From: Mycobacterium malmoense
Lineage (GTDB): Bacteria > Actinomycetota > Actinomycetes > Mycobacteriales > Mycobacteriaceae
NCBI RefSeq assembly: GCF_019645855.1
Contig: NZ_CP080999.1
Span: 4,030,001 to 4,094,000, forward strand
DNA: 64,000 nt
Direction: 5' to 3'
Shown here: one piece after another, positions 1-8,224 of the stretch
Numbering within the stretch: the first letter of the stretch is position 1
How the letters are laid out: each line of letters starts with the position of its first letter
Translations under genes and position numbers: made by a program
Notes under the pieces: generated by a model
What the model was told of the DNA's origin: nothing
The model's database searches: none
The model's input: only the letters and a program-made list of their open reading frames with translations

Positions 1-1219
1 CGCCGAACGCACCGGCGAATCCGATCAAAGCCGCCGACCTGACACGGGCCCAGTGGTGGCGGTCGGCTTCGCTGAGATTCATTGCGCGGCTGCGCACCTC
101 GAAGATCGAAGGGATCAGCTTGTACACGGCCCCCTTGCCGGCGCCGGTAAAGATGAACAGCGCAATGAAGCCGACGATGTAGCCGACCATCGTAAATGCC
201 GTCACGGGGCCACCGCGGTCGCGGGTCAGATCGTCATGGATGCTGACGCCGACCAGCAATCCCCCCGCCACGATTGCGGCCGCGAAAACGCTCAGGGTGA
301 CATGGCCGCCGCCGAAGCGGTCGCTGAACTTGCCGCCGACTATCCGCGCCAGCGATCCCACCAGCGGCCCAATGAAGGCGATCTCGGCGGCGTGCAGCGA
401 CGCCTGCCCGTAGCTTTCCCCGCCGGCCACGAAGTTGTGCTGGAGCACCTGGCCGAACGCGAACGCGAAACCGAGGAACGAGCCGGAGGCGCACAGGTAG
501 AGAAACGAGATTCCCCACGCGTCGGGCACCGAGAGAATGGATCGCAAGTTGCCCAGTGAAATGCCGGTGCGATGCGCGACGATGTTATCCATGCACAGTG
601 CCGCACCAACACCGCCGAGGGTCAGCAGCACCAAGTAGATCGCGCATACCCAGTACGGCGCCTCGTGTCCCGCGGTCGCCAGCACCACCAGCCCGACCGC
701 CTGGATCGCCGCCGACCCGAGGTTGGCCAGCCCGCCGGTCAGACCCAGCGCAAAGCCCTTGAGCCGCTGCGGATATAAGCCGTCGACCTTGGCCAGCGAC
801 GCCGAATAGTTGCCGCCGCCCAACCCGGTTAACGCGGCGCACACCAGATACGGCCACAGGGGCAACCCGGGATGGGCCAACAACACGATGGCCCCGACGG
901 TGGGGATCAGCAGCACCAACGACGAGAACGTTGTCCAGTTGCGGCCCCCGAACCAGTTGGCGGCCATCGAATACGGGATGCGCACGAGCGCACCGACCAG
1001 AGACGCGGTGGCGCCCACCAGCAGCTTGTCGCCGGTCGAAAAACCATAAACGGACTGCGGCATGAACAGCACCATGACCGACCAGAGGTACCAGACCGAG
1101 AAAGAGATGTGCACGTTCACAACCAGCCACACCAGGTTGCGACGGGCGATGGCGTCGTTGCCGTTGTGCCAGGCCACGACGTCTTCTGGATTCCAGTCGG
1201 TGATGCGCGAACGCGCCAT
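1..1219 (-). CDS. narK: NarK-type nitrate/nitrite transporter (3' end outside window)
   Basis: Major facilitator superfamily transporter of the NNP family, expected to import nitrate and/or export nitrite across the plasma membrane. The first 406 residues are visible, starting MARSRITDWNPEDVVAWH; the C-terminus lies beyond the left edge. The family signature GGGNYSASLAKVDGLYP is present in the first half, along with about ten hydrophobic segments. ATG 1219 is preceded by AAAGG eleven bases upstream; an ATG seven bases further up is out of frame. The size already exceeds NarK2 (about 395 aa), so it is more like NarK3/NarU. It probably serves the narGHJI reductase 20 kb away. Paralogue number is a guess. 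Confidence 0.9.
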   Translation of the reverse strand, partial: MARSRITDWNPEDVVAWHNGNDAIARRNLVWLVVNVHISFSVWYLWSVMVLFMPQSVYGFSTGDKLLVGATASLVGALVRIPYSMAANWFGGRNWTTFSSLVLLIPTVGAIVLLAHPGLPLWPYLVCAALTGLGGGNYSASLAKVDGLYPQRLKGFALGLTGGLANLGSAAIQAVGLVVLATAGHEAPYWVCAIYLVLLTLGGVGAALCMDNIVAHRTGISLGNLRSILSVPDAWGISFLYLCASGSFLGFAFAFGQVLQHNFVAGGESYGQASLHAAEIAFIGPLVGSLARIVGGKFSDRFGGGHVTLSVFAAAIVAGGLLVGVSIHDDLTRDRGGPVTAFTMVGYIVGFIALFIFTGAGKGAVYKLIPSIFEVRSRAMNLSEADRHHWARVRSAALIGFAGAFG

Positions 1220-2474
1220 GCGTCATTTACCTTTCACGGACGATGTTGGGGCGACCATCAAACCGCCGAAATATGTGGCGGGTCGACTTTGATTGGGCTC
1301 ATTCATGGTTCATCGACAGCCGGTCGAAAGAGACTGAAGTGTTTGGTGTTTCACGTCCTGAATGCCGGCCGCCGATCCAAACCGGGAGCACGGAAGCACC
1401 CGCCAGCCCGCGGCCGGAGTCGACGACGCCGCACGGGCGCAGGCGGGACCTTGATCGTAGGTATCGACAAAGATTGAACGGCCACTTACGGTCCTCCTGC
1501 GTCACACCCGGCTCCGCAATTGGTCAGCCGGGCAATGGTCTGTTCCGCAGGGACTGTTGGCCGTCGATGCTTGACGCGCGGTTATGGCGAGCCCCACCGC
1601 CATTGTGCGCCGTCGAGCCGGCGACGCACCTTTAAAACTTTCGTGATCTTATTGCTTGACAGTCAAGCTGACTTGTGATGAACGAACAACCGGCCATGGC
1701 CGATGCACAGGAGATTTCCAGCTGATTGGAACATTACATCCAGACGCGTTCGCCTTATAACCGCGGCGAAGCGGGCAGCCCGGCCGGGTGCCGGCCGAGC
1801 GATTGCCGGGGCACGTAATGGCTCGGCGGTGGTGCCGCCAACGGCACGTATCGGTTTGAAAAACGTCGGGCGCCGAGGGCGGTTCCGAGCGCGTCCGAAG
1901 GCCACGGGTGGTGTCGATCACAACCGGCAGTGCGTTTCGACAACGCGACGGCCGCGCCATCGGTGGCCCAAAGTTATTGCCGAACAACGGTATTGGGGCA
2001 AGGTATCGATCGAGGCTTGCGGCGGTCACCCGAGGCGGTGCGCCGTCACAGTCCAACGGGATGGCCTCGCCGCGCTTGACCAAAGCCGATTTCCGTTGCT
2101 TAACTGACAGCGGCGATGGAGCCCGCCCTGAACCGCCAATACGGCTGATGGCCCCTGCGAACATAGGAGTCGTAGGTGAAGCGCGCCAACATTGGCCTGC
2201 ACCCTCCGGTTGAGTTGCGCTCCGCCGTCGCTGCCGCGCGCACAGATACGATGCAGTTTACTGCGTTAACCCGGTCAGACGCCTGGGTGTTGCCTGGCAA
2301 TCCTTGCCATCGATATGAAAGCTGATATAATGCCGCGCCCGAAAGGTACGCGGAAAATCGGGTGGCGCGTCCACCGCGGGCCTCGCGAGCCGGCCGCGAG
2401 CCCCCGCCTCGCCCACCCGCACACAATCCACGCAAAGACCGAATTCGGACCGCCGACAATAAAGGAGTAGTCAC
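1220..2474. other. 1.25 kb stretch without a convincing gene
   Basis: Open frames here (for example 1649-2164 on the minus strand) are Arg/Pro/Ser-rich, lack ribosome-binding sites and recognisable domains, and look like frames that are open only because of GC content. The stretch should contain the narK promoter on the minus strand and the ppa promoter on the plus strand. A TTGACA hexamer occurs near 1654 on the plus strand without a clear partner. Confidence 0.6.
1550..1566. promoter_or_regulatory. Weak DosR-box-like sequence upstream of narK
   Basis: GGGACTGTTGGCC matches the two half-sites (GGGACT...GNCC) of the dormancy regulator DosR motif, but the flanks do not fit. It lies about 330 bp upstream of the narK start. 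In M. tuberculosis narK2 is DosR-controlled, which is the only reason to note it. Confidence 0.2.
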
Positions 2475-2963
2475 ATGGAATTCGACGTGACCATCGAAAT
2501 CCCCAAGGGAGAGCGCAACAAATACCAGAGCGACCACGACACCGGCCGCATCCGACTCGACCGCTACCTGTACACCTCGATGGGGTATCCGGCGGATTAC
2601 GGCTTCATCGAAGACAGCCTCGGCGACGACGGCGACCCCCTCGATGCTCTTGTCTTGCTGCCCGAGCCGGTCTTTCCCGGTGTTGTGCTCGCCGCCCGCC
2701 CGGTGGGCATGTTCCAGATGGTCGACGAGGCCGGCGGCGACAACAAGGTGCTGTGCGTGCCGGCCGGCGATCCACGATGGGACCACATCACCGACGTCGG
2801 CGACGTGCCGTCGTTTGTCCTGGATCCCATCGAGCACTTCTTCGTGCACTACAAGGACTTAGAGCCGGGCAAGTTCGTCAAGGCCGCCGACTGGGGCAAT
2901 CGGGAAGCGGCAGAAGCCGAAGTCACGCGATCCTTCGAACGATTTCGCGCCAACGGTCACTGA
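2475..2963 (+). CDS. ppa: Inorganic pyrophosphatase
   Basis: Soluble family I pyrophosphatase that hydrolyses PPi to phosphate and so drives biosynthetic reactions. Its 162 residues match the mycobacterial family length. The metal-site signature DDGDPLDALVL lies near residues 51-61, and the substrate-binding Tyr/Lys residues appear in RLDRYLYTSMGYPADYGFIE and HYKDLEPGK. ATG 2475 has the strong site AAAGGAG seven to eight bases upstream. It is monocistronic. In M. tuberculosis ppa does not sit near the dapC/nar region, so the left end of this window is rearranged relative to that genome. Confidence 0.97.
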   Translation: MEFDVTIEIPKGERNKYQSDHDTGRIRLDRYLYTSMGYPADYGFIEDSLGDDGDPLDALVLLPEPVFPGVVLAARPVGMFQMVDEAGGDNKVLCVPAGDPRWDHITDVGDVPSFVLDPIEHFFVHYKDLEPGKFVKAADWGNREAAEAEVTRSFERFRANGH

Positions 2964-2978
2964 CGCCCGTTCCCGGCG

Positions 2979-3004
2979 TTCTGAGAAACACTTCTGAGAA
3001 ACAC
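2979..3004 (+). repeat. 13-bp tandem direct repeat
   Basis: TTCTGAGAAACAC occurs twice head to tail with no spacer, directly between the ppa stop and the ketosynthase relic. It may mark a rearrangement junction. Confidence 0.8.
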
Positions 3005-3108
3005 GGTGTCGGCCCTCGGTTCCGTACATCGCGGCCAGGCTCGCGTATTCGCTCGGATCGCCGACCGGGGTGCCGGTGCCGTGCGCCTCGACCAGACCGA
3101 TCGTGGCC
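2997..3108 (-). pseudogene. Relic of a polyketide synthase ketosynthase domain
   Basis: Reading the minus strand down from about 3108, one frame encodes TIGLVEAHGTGTPVGDPSEY, continuing ASLAAMYGTEG. This is the region around the first active-site histidine (VEAHGTGT) of modular polyketide synthase KS domains. Nothing upstream or downstream continues the domain: the KimA-like gene ends at 3109 and the frame turns to non-KS sequence beyond about 2997. About 35 codons of a roughly 420-residue domain remain. I infer debris from recombination between pks genes, with a short tandem repeat at its end. Confidence 0.75.
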
Positions 3109-5472
3109 CTACGTTTTGCTGATATGCCCGGGCTCTCCGGATTCGGCGGCCTTCGCGGGGTCCTCGATCACGTGGTACGCCGGGTCGATCATCGATATCG
3201 CCCGGTTGCCGGCCTGGCGGGCCTTTCCGGTGATCCGCAACAGCTGGCCGGGCTGGATGTCGGCGCCGCCGTGACCGGGACGGAAGGTGACGGTCATCTC
3301 GCCGCTGCTGTCGCCGACGACGACGTGCCGGACGGTCCGCCCGCGTTCGGTGACGTCCTGGACCTCATTGACCCGTCCCTCGACGGTGGCGCGCTGCCCG
3401 GAAATCAGGCCCGCCACCATGATCACCGACGGCGGGCGCTCGGGGTGTTCGTAGGCCTCGACGTTCTGGTCTTCGCCCCGGGAGACCCAGGCCTCGAGGT
3501 TGTCGACTTCGTGCTGAACCCACTGCTCGAAGCGATCGGGGTAGGCCTCCCTGACCCGGGATTCCACGTCGTAGGGCACGATCGTCGCCGCGGCGTCCGG
3601 CATGAGGCTGACGGCCCGGGCGATCTTGTCCGCGGTCCGGTCATGCAGCAGCCGCCCCAGCAGCGGCGCAAACGTTCGGCGCGGCAGCAGCACCGTCACG
3701 TTGGTGTCCGGATGTTCGTCGCGCGTTTTCGCGACCAGCACCTGCGCGGCTCGGTTGATGCGCCGGTCCGGGCAGTCCACGACCCGCAACGGGATGCCGA
3801 GATCGAAGTGATCCCAACGCTTTCTCAGCTGTGCGGCATACGCCTCGTCGACCATGAAGTGCACCGCGGTCAGCTCGTCGGCCCGCAATCCCTTGCCATA
3901 CCGCAGCGCCTCGATCACCGCCAGGTCCACCGAGTTCACGAAGAGGAAAACCCGGTGCCTGGCGTACTTGACCAACTCCGGGCGGTCGGTGCGGAACAGC
4001 TCGAGAATGGCCGCCTCGGCGCGATATTCGCGGTTGAGCCGCATCAGCGCGAACACCAACAGCGGGAAGATGACGACGACCAGCCACGCGCCCTCGGTGA
4101 ATTTCGCCACCGCGAAAATGCCCACCACGATCGTCGACAGGATCGCCGCGGACAGGTTGATCGCCAGCCGGTGTCGCCATCCCGGTTCCCGATGAGTCAG
4201 ATGGTGCTTGGTCATCCCGTAACCGGCCATCGAAAATCCGGTGAACACGCCGATCGCGTAGAACGGCACCAGCGCGCTCACCGAGCCGCCCGTCACCAGC
4301 AGTAACGCCACCGACAGCGCGGCGAGCGTCATGATGCCGTTTGAAAACACCAGGCGGTGACCGCGTTTCGTCAGCTGCCGCGGCAAGAAGCGGTCTTCGG
4401 CGACGAAACTGGCCAGCGCCGGGAATCCGTTGAAACTGGTGTTGGCGCCGGTGAACAAGATGGCGGCGGTCGCCGCCTGGACCAGGACGTAGAAGATGTC
4501 GCCAATTACCCCGTTGCCGAAGACCGCGCGGCCCACCTGCGACAAAACCGACGGATATTCGGTGAGATAAGGCGTGGCGTGGGTGACGTAGGCCAGGTAG
4601 GCAACACCGGCCAGCAGGAAGCCCAGGATGGCGGCCATGGCGGTAAGCACTCGACTTGCGTTGCGGCCCTGGGGTTTCCGGAAGACGTCAACCGTATTGG
4701 AGATCGCCTCGACCCCGGTAAGCGACGACCCGCCGTTGGCGAACGAACGCAGCAACACCAGGATCGTCGCGCCCATGACCAGGCCGTTGCCCTGATGGAC
4801 GGGCACCGTCCCGGCCATGTGCGCGGGATCGTAAACCGGTAGGTCACCGAACACTTCGCGGATGACACCGACCACGATCGTCAGGCCGATCATGACGATG
4901 AAGGAGTACGTCGCCAACGCGAACTGCCAGCCCGCTTCCCTCAGCCCGCGCAGGTTCAAGTAGCAGATCAGGAGCACCGCGGCGATGGTGATTTCCAGGC
5001 TGTAGTGACCCAATGCGGGGATCGCCGACACCACCGCGACCGTCCCGGCCGCCGACTGCACCGCGACGGTGACCACATAGTCGATCAGCAGCGCCGCGGC
5101 GGCGATCTGCGCCACCCGGGGTCCGAAGTTCTCCCGCGCCACGATGTACGAGCCGCCCGCCCGCGTGTAGGCCATGACGACCTGCCGATACGACGCGGCG
5201 ACCAGCACCAGGATCAGCAGGATGACGCCGGTGACGGGCAGCAACAACACGAACGCGGCCAGCCCGGCGTTCGGCAGCAGTTCGATCAAGATCTGCTCCG
5301 GGCCGTAGGCCGTCGACGAGATCGCGTCGGGCGAAAGTGCGCCAAGGGCAACCCGATTCGACAACTTCTCCGACGTCAGGTCCTCGGTGATCAGTGGCTT
5401 TCCCAGAAAAATGCGCTTGGCGACGTCCCCAACCGACAATGGGATGCGCAACTTGCCCGCCGAAGTTGTCAC
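3109..5472 (-). CDS. KimA/YdaO-like APC transporter with C-terminal OB-fold
   Basis: Integral membrane transporter of the amino acid/polyamine/cation superfamily, closest in feel to KimA-type potassium importers and mycobacterial Rv2690c. The N-terminal signature EKLSNRVALGALSPDAISST precedes about twelve membrane segments (residues 50-470), followed by a soluble region. The last 100 residues (VEGRVNEVQ...GQLLRITGKARQ) look like an OB-fold of the Rv2694c type, which in M. tuberculosis is a separate gene in the Trk potassium locus. I chose GTG 5472 because AAGGAAGG lies five bases upstream; GTG 5478 abuts that site. The 787-residue protein appears to stand alone. Substrate is inferred, not shown. 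Confidence 0.8.
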   Translation of the reverse strand: MTTSAGKLRIPLSVGDVAKRIFLGKPLITEDLTSEKLSNRVALGALSPDAISSTAYGPEQILIELLPNAGLAAFVLLLPVTGVILLILVLVAASYRQVVMAYTRAGGSYIVARENFGPRVAQIAAAALLIDYVVTVAVQSAAGTVAVVSAIPALGHYSLEITIAAVLLICYLNLRGLREAGWQFALATYSFIVMIGLTIVVGVIREVFGDLPVYDPAHMAGTVPVHQGNGLVMGATILVLLRSFANGGSSLTGVEAISNTVDVFRKPQGRNASRVLTAMAAILGFLLAGVAYLAYVTHATPYLTEYPSVLSQVGRAVFGNGVIGDIFYVLVQAATAAILFTGANTSFNGFPALASFVAEDRFLPRQLTKRGHRLVFSNGIMTLAALSVALLLVTGGSVSALVPFYAIGVFTGFSMAGYGMTKHHLTHREPGWRHRLAINLSAAILSTIVVGIFAVAKFTEGAWLVVVIFPLLVFALMRLNREYRAEAAILELFRTDRPELVKYARHRVFLFVNSVDLAVIEALRYGKGLRADELTAVHFMVDEAYAAQLRKRWDHFDLGIPLRVVDCPDRRINRAAQVLVAKTRDEHPDTNVTVLLPRRTFAPLLGRLLHDRTADKIARAVSLMPDAAATIVPYDVESRVREAYPDRFEQWVQHEVDNLEAWVSRGEDQNVEAYEHPERPPSVIMVAGLISGQRATVEGRVNEVQDVTERGRTVRHVVVGDSSGEMTVTFRPGHGGADIQPGQLLRITGKARQAGNRAISMIDPAYHVIEDPAKAAESGEPGHISKT

Positions 5473-5572
5473 GACCACCTTCCTTACCCGAGAGTCGAAC
5501 GGTTGGGAAGCGCTTGGCTGACGCCTCCCGATGCATTCTGCCGTTCGCCCCGCCCCAGGGCACGCGGCCGGG

Positions 5573-6694
5573 CTAGGTCAGCCGTCGGACCGCGGCGGCG
5601 ATGCGCTCGTCGGTGGCGGTCAGCGCAACCCGCACGTGCCGGTCACCGCCCGGGCCGTAGAAGTCGCCGGGCGCCACCAAGATGCCGCGGGCGGCCAGCC
5701 ATGCGACGCTGTCCCGGCACGGCTCGCCGCGGGTGGCCCACAGGTACAGGCCGGCCTCGGAATGGTCAATGCCAAAACCGGCCGAGCGCAGCGCCGGCAA
5801 CAGGGCGGCCCGCCGCCGTTCGTAGCTCGCCCGCTGCAGCCGCTCGTGAGCGTCGTCCTCCAGGGCGGCCACCATGGCGGCCTGCACGGGCGTCGGCACC
5901 ATCATCCCGGCGTGCTTGCGCACGGCCAACAACTCGGCGACCAGGCCCGGATCCCCGGCGACGAAGCCGGCCCGGTAGCCGGCCAGCGACGAGCTCTTCG
6001 ACAACGAGTGGATCGCGAGCAGGCCGGTGTGGTCACCGTCGCAGACCGCGGGATGCAGCACCGACACGGGCGCTGGAGCGTCCCAGGCCAAACCCAGGTA
6101 ACACTCGTCGGACGCGATGATCGCGCCCCTGTCACGCGCCCAGCCGACGACCTTGCGCAGGTGGTCGACGCCCAGGACACGCCCGGTCGGGTTGCTCGGC
6201 GAGTTCAGGTACACCAGCGCCGGGGATTGCGGCCCCACCTGGGTCAGCGAATCCGCGCGCAGCACCCGCGCCCCGGCCAGCCGGGCCCCGACGTCATACG
6301 TCGGGTACGCCAGCTCCGGCACGACGACCACGTCGTCGGGCCCCAGGCCCAACAGGGTCGGCAGCCAGGCGATGAGCTCCTTGCTGCCGATCACCGGCAA
6401 CACCGCCGCCTCGGTCAGCCCGGTGATGCCGAAACGCCGGCGCAGCGCGGCCACCGCCGACTCACGCAGCCGCACGGTACCGGCGGTCGCGGGATATCCC
6501 GGCGCGGAACTCGCCGCCGCCAGCGCCTCCCGGATCAGTGGCGCGACCGGATCGACCGGGGTGCCGACGGACAGGTCGACGATTCCGTCCGGATGAGCCG
6601 CGGCCTGCGTTTTCGCGTCGGCCAGGGTGTCCCAGGGGAATTCCGGCAGGGACGCCGAGACGGGCGGCCGGGCCCCTCCGGGCTTTTGCGGCAC
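5573..6694 (-). CDS. dapC: DapC-type PLP aminotransferase (Rv1178-like)
   Basis: Fold-type I pyridoxal-phosphate aminotransferase, assigned in mycobacteria to N-succinyldiaminopimelate transamination in the lysine/peptidoglycan pathway. It shows SNPTGRVLG, the Schiff-base lysine in HSLSKSSSLAGYRAGF and the C-terminal substrate arginine region DRHVRVALT. Start GTG 6694 is inferred: it lies nine bases after the fdxC stop, and the recognisable family start (SASLPEFPWDTLADAK) follows twelve residues later. This gives 373 residues. Tight coupling to the ferredoxin gene is the conserved Rv1177-Rv1178 arrangement. The exact substrate among DapC-like paralogues is uncertain. Confidence 0.9.
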   Translation of the reverse strand: MPQKPGGARPPVSASLPEFPWDTLADAKTQAAAHPDGIVDLSVGTPVDPVAPLIREALAAASSAPGYPATAGTVRLRESAVAALRRRFGITGLTEAAVLPVIGSKELIAWLPTLLGLGPDDVVVVPELAYPTYDVGARLAGARVLRADSLTQVGPQSPALVYLNSPSNPTGRVLGVDHLRKVVGWARDRGAIIASDECYLGLAWDAPAPVSVLHPAVCDGDHTGLLAIHSLSKSSSLAGYRAGFVAGDPGLVAELLAVRKHAGMMVPTPVQAAMVAALEDDAHERLQRASYERRRAALLPALRSAGFGIDHSEAGLYLWATRGEPCRDSVAWLAARGILVAPGDFYGPGGDRHVRVALTATDERIAAAVRRLT

Positions 6695-6702
6695 CGGCCC
6701 GC

Positions 6703-7029
6703 TCAGTCGCCTTCGCCCTGCGGCTGCAGGTCCTTGACGGCTTGCGGGTCGTTCTCGGTCATGCCGACCTTGGCCGCCCCGCCGGGCGAGCCCAGCTCGT
6801 CGAAGAAATCGGCGTTGATTTGCGTGTACTGGCTCCACTGTTCGGGCACGTCGTCTTCGTAATAGATCGCTTCGACCGGGCAAACCGGTTCACAGGCACC
6901 GCAGTCGACGCATTCGTCGGGGTGGATGTACAGCATCCGCGCGCCCTCGTAGATGCAGTCGACCGGGCACTCCTCGATGCATGCCTTGTCCTTGACGTCG
7001 ACGCAGGGCTGGGCGATCACGTACGTCAC
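6703..7029 (-). CDS. fdxC: Seven-iron ferredoxin FdxC
   Basis: Small soluble electron carrier of 108 residues with one 3Fe-4S and one 4Fe-4S cluster. The N-terminal ligands lie in CVDVKDKACIEECPVDC and the second set in CVDCGACEPVCPVEA, followed by an acidic C-terminus. It is the first gene of a two-gene unit with the DapC-type aminotransferase. It probably supplies electrons to cytochromes P450 and other redox enzymes; that role is family knowledge, not visible here. Confidence 0.96.
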   Translation of the reverse strand: MTYVIAQPCVDVKDKACIEECPVDCIYEGARMLYIHPDECVDCGACEPVCPVEAIYYEDDVPEQWSQYTQINADFFDELGSPGGAAKVGMTENDPQAVKDLQPQGEGD

Positions 7030-7366
7030 AGGCGTCTCCTCAAGGTCTCCTCCATGTATTGCCTGGTGTTGGGGCTGCCACCGGGCTCGCCGCGGCGATC
7101 CGGCCGCTTCAGAACAAAGCTCTCGGTTACTGATACTAGACGTTGCACATACACGTCAACCACTCGGCACGCGCGCACGGTTTCCGGGAAGGGGCAAGCC
7201 GAGCTGCCCCGCTGGATAGCCGGGCCGCTCAGCCCCACCAGGCCCGGCCGGGGAAGTGCGTTGAGCGACAACGGCACCCGCGAGCTGGCCGTCAAGCCGC
7301 GCGGCGCCGCGCATGGTGATCCGGCGGCGCCGCGCAACCAGGTCACCTGGCGCTCCAGGGGCCGTT
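7030..7366. other. Intergenic region between fdxC and the fadH remnant
   Basis: Contains the fdxC promoter on the minus strand. The moderately AT-rich stretch around 7110-7160 is the likely core. No ribosome-binding site plus plausible coding frame was found. Confidence 0.5.
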
Positions 7367-7642
7367 GTGACGGGTCTGTGCCCAAATCTGCTGTCGCCGT
7401 TGGATCTTGGGTTCACCACGTTGCGCAACCGGGTGGTGATGGGCTCGATGCACACCGGGCTGGAAGACCGGGCCCGTCGCATCGACCGGCTCGCCGAGTA
7501 CTTCACCGAGCGCGCCCGCGGCGGCGGCGGGCTGATCATCATCGGTGGCTGCGCACCCAACCGCAGCGGTTGGCTGCCGCCGTTCGCGTCCGAGACGGCT
7601 TTTCCGGCTCTAGCGTTCCGGCCCGGATTCCGCCGACGGTGA
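7367..7642 (+). pseudogene. fadH: 5' remnant of 2,4-dienoyl-CoA reductase
   Basis: GTG 7367 begins VTGLCPNLLSPLDLGFTTLR, the characteristic N-terminus of mycobacterial FadH (Rv1175c), an old-yellow-enzyme flavoprotein of about 670 residues that reduces 2,4-dienoyl-CoA in unsaturated fatty acid degradation. Similarity continues about 76 residues to GWLPPFASE, near 7594, then the frame turns to unrelated sequence and stops at 7642. The TB8.4-like gene, the expected next gene, starts 175 bp later. So almost the entire TIM barrel and all the FAD/NADPH domains are deleted. The start position and reading frame are otherwise undamaged. Confidence 0.85.
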
Positions 7643-7817
7643 ACCGCGCCAAATAGTCACTGACCTGCAAATAGTTACGTATAGAACTTCCTATGCGATA
7701 ACGGTTGCGATGGAAGAAAGCTCGCGGGGCCTGGTAACCTCGACCGGAGACGGCAACCGTTGGGCAGATGTCGTCGCCGTTTATCGACGGTGCATTGATT
7801 GGGGAAGGTGTCCACAG

Positions 7818-8153
7818 ATGGTGAGGCTGTCGTTAACCAAATTGGCCGCTGCCGTTGGCGGTGCGGCGTTCGCGTTGACGGCTGGCTCCGGGATCGCATC
7901 CGCAGATCCCCTGGATCCGGTTATCAACACGACGTGCAACTATGGGCAGGTTATGGCCGCGCTCAACGCGACGGACCCGGGGGCTGCCGCGCAATTGAAC
8001 GGGTCGCCGATCGCGCAGAGCTACTTGCGCCAGTTCCTCGCCTCGCCGCCGCCGAAGCGCGCGCAGATGGCCGCGCAGATCCAGGCCATGCCGCAGGCCG
8101 CGCCGTACTTCAACGACGTCCTATCGGTGGCCGGCAGCTGTAACAACTACTGA
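7818..8153 (+). CDS. TB8.4-like exported protein, haemophore-like domain (Rv1174c)
   Basis: Exported 111-residue protein. An N-terminal signal peptide (basic MVRLSLTK, then a hydrophobic stretch ending GIASADP) should be cleaved near residue 28. The mature part keeps the family cysteines in NTTCNYGQVMAALN and the terminal SVAGSCNNY. The fold matches the mycobacterial haem-binding haemophore-like family; haem binding by this member is inferred. ATG 7818 has GGAAGG upstream at 7802-7808. M. tuberculosis TB8.4 is a T-cell antigen. Confidence 0.9.
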   Translation: MVRLSLTKLAAAVGGAAFALTAGSGIASADPLDPVINTTCNYGQVMAALNATDPGAAAQLNGSPIAQSYLRQFLASPPPKRAQMAAQIQAMPQAAPYFNDVLSVAGSCNNY

Positions 8154-8224
8154 GCGACCGCAAAAAGCTCGGTAGCCGCTGAGCGGTCGGCGCACTTGCC
8201 TCAAGGCCTTGCGTCCGGTGCCGC

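Noticed and set aside
1649..2164. 171-codon minus-strand open frame upstream of ppa
   Set aside because: Arg/Pro/Ser-rich, no domain, no ribosome-binding site, overlapped by equally long frames on the other strand; typical GC-driven open frame.
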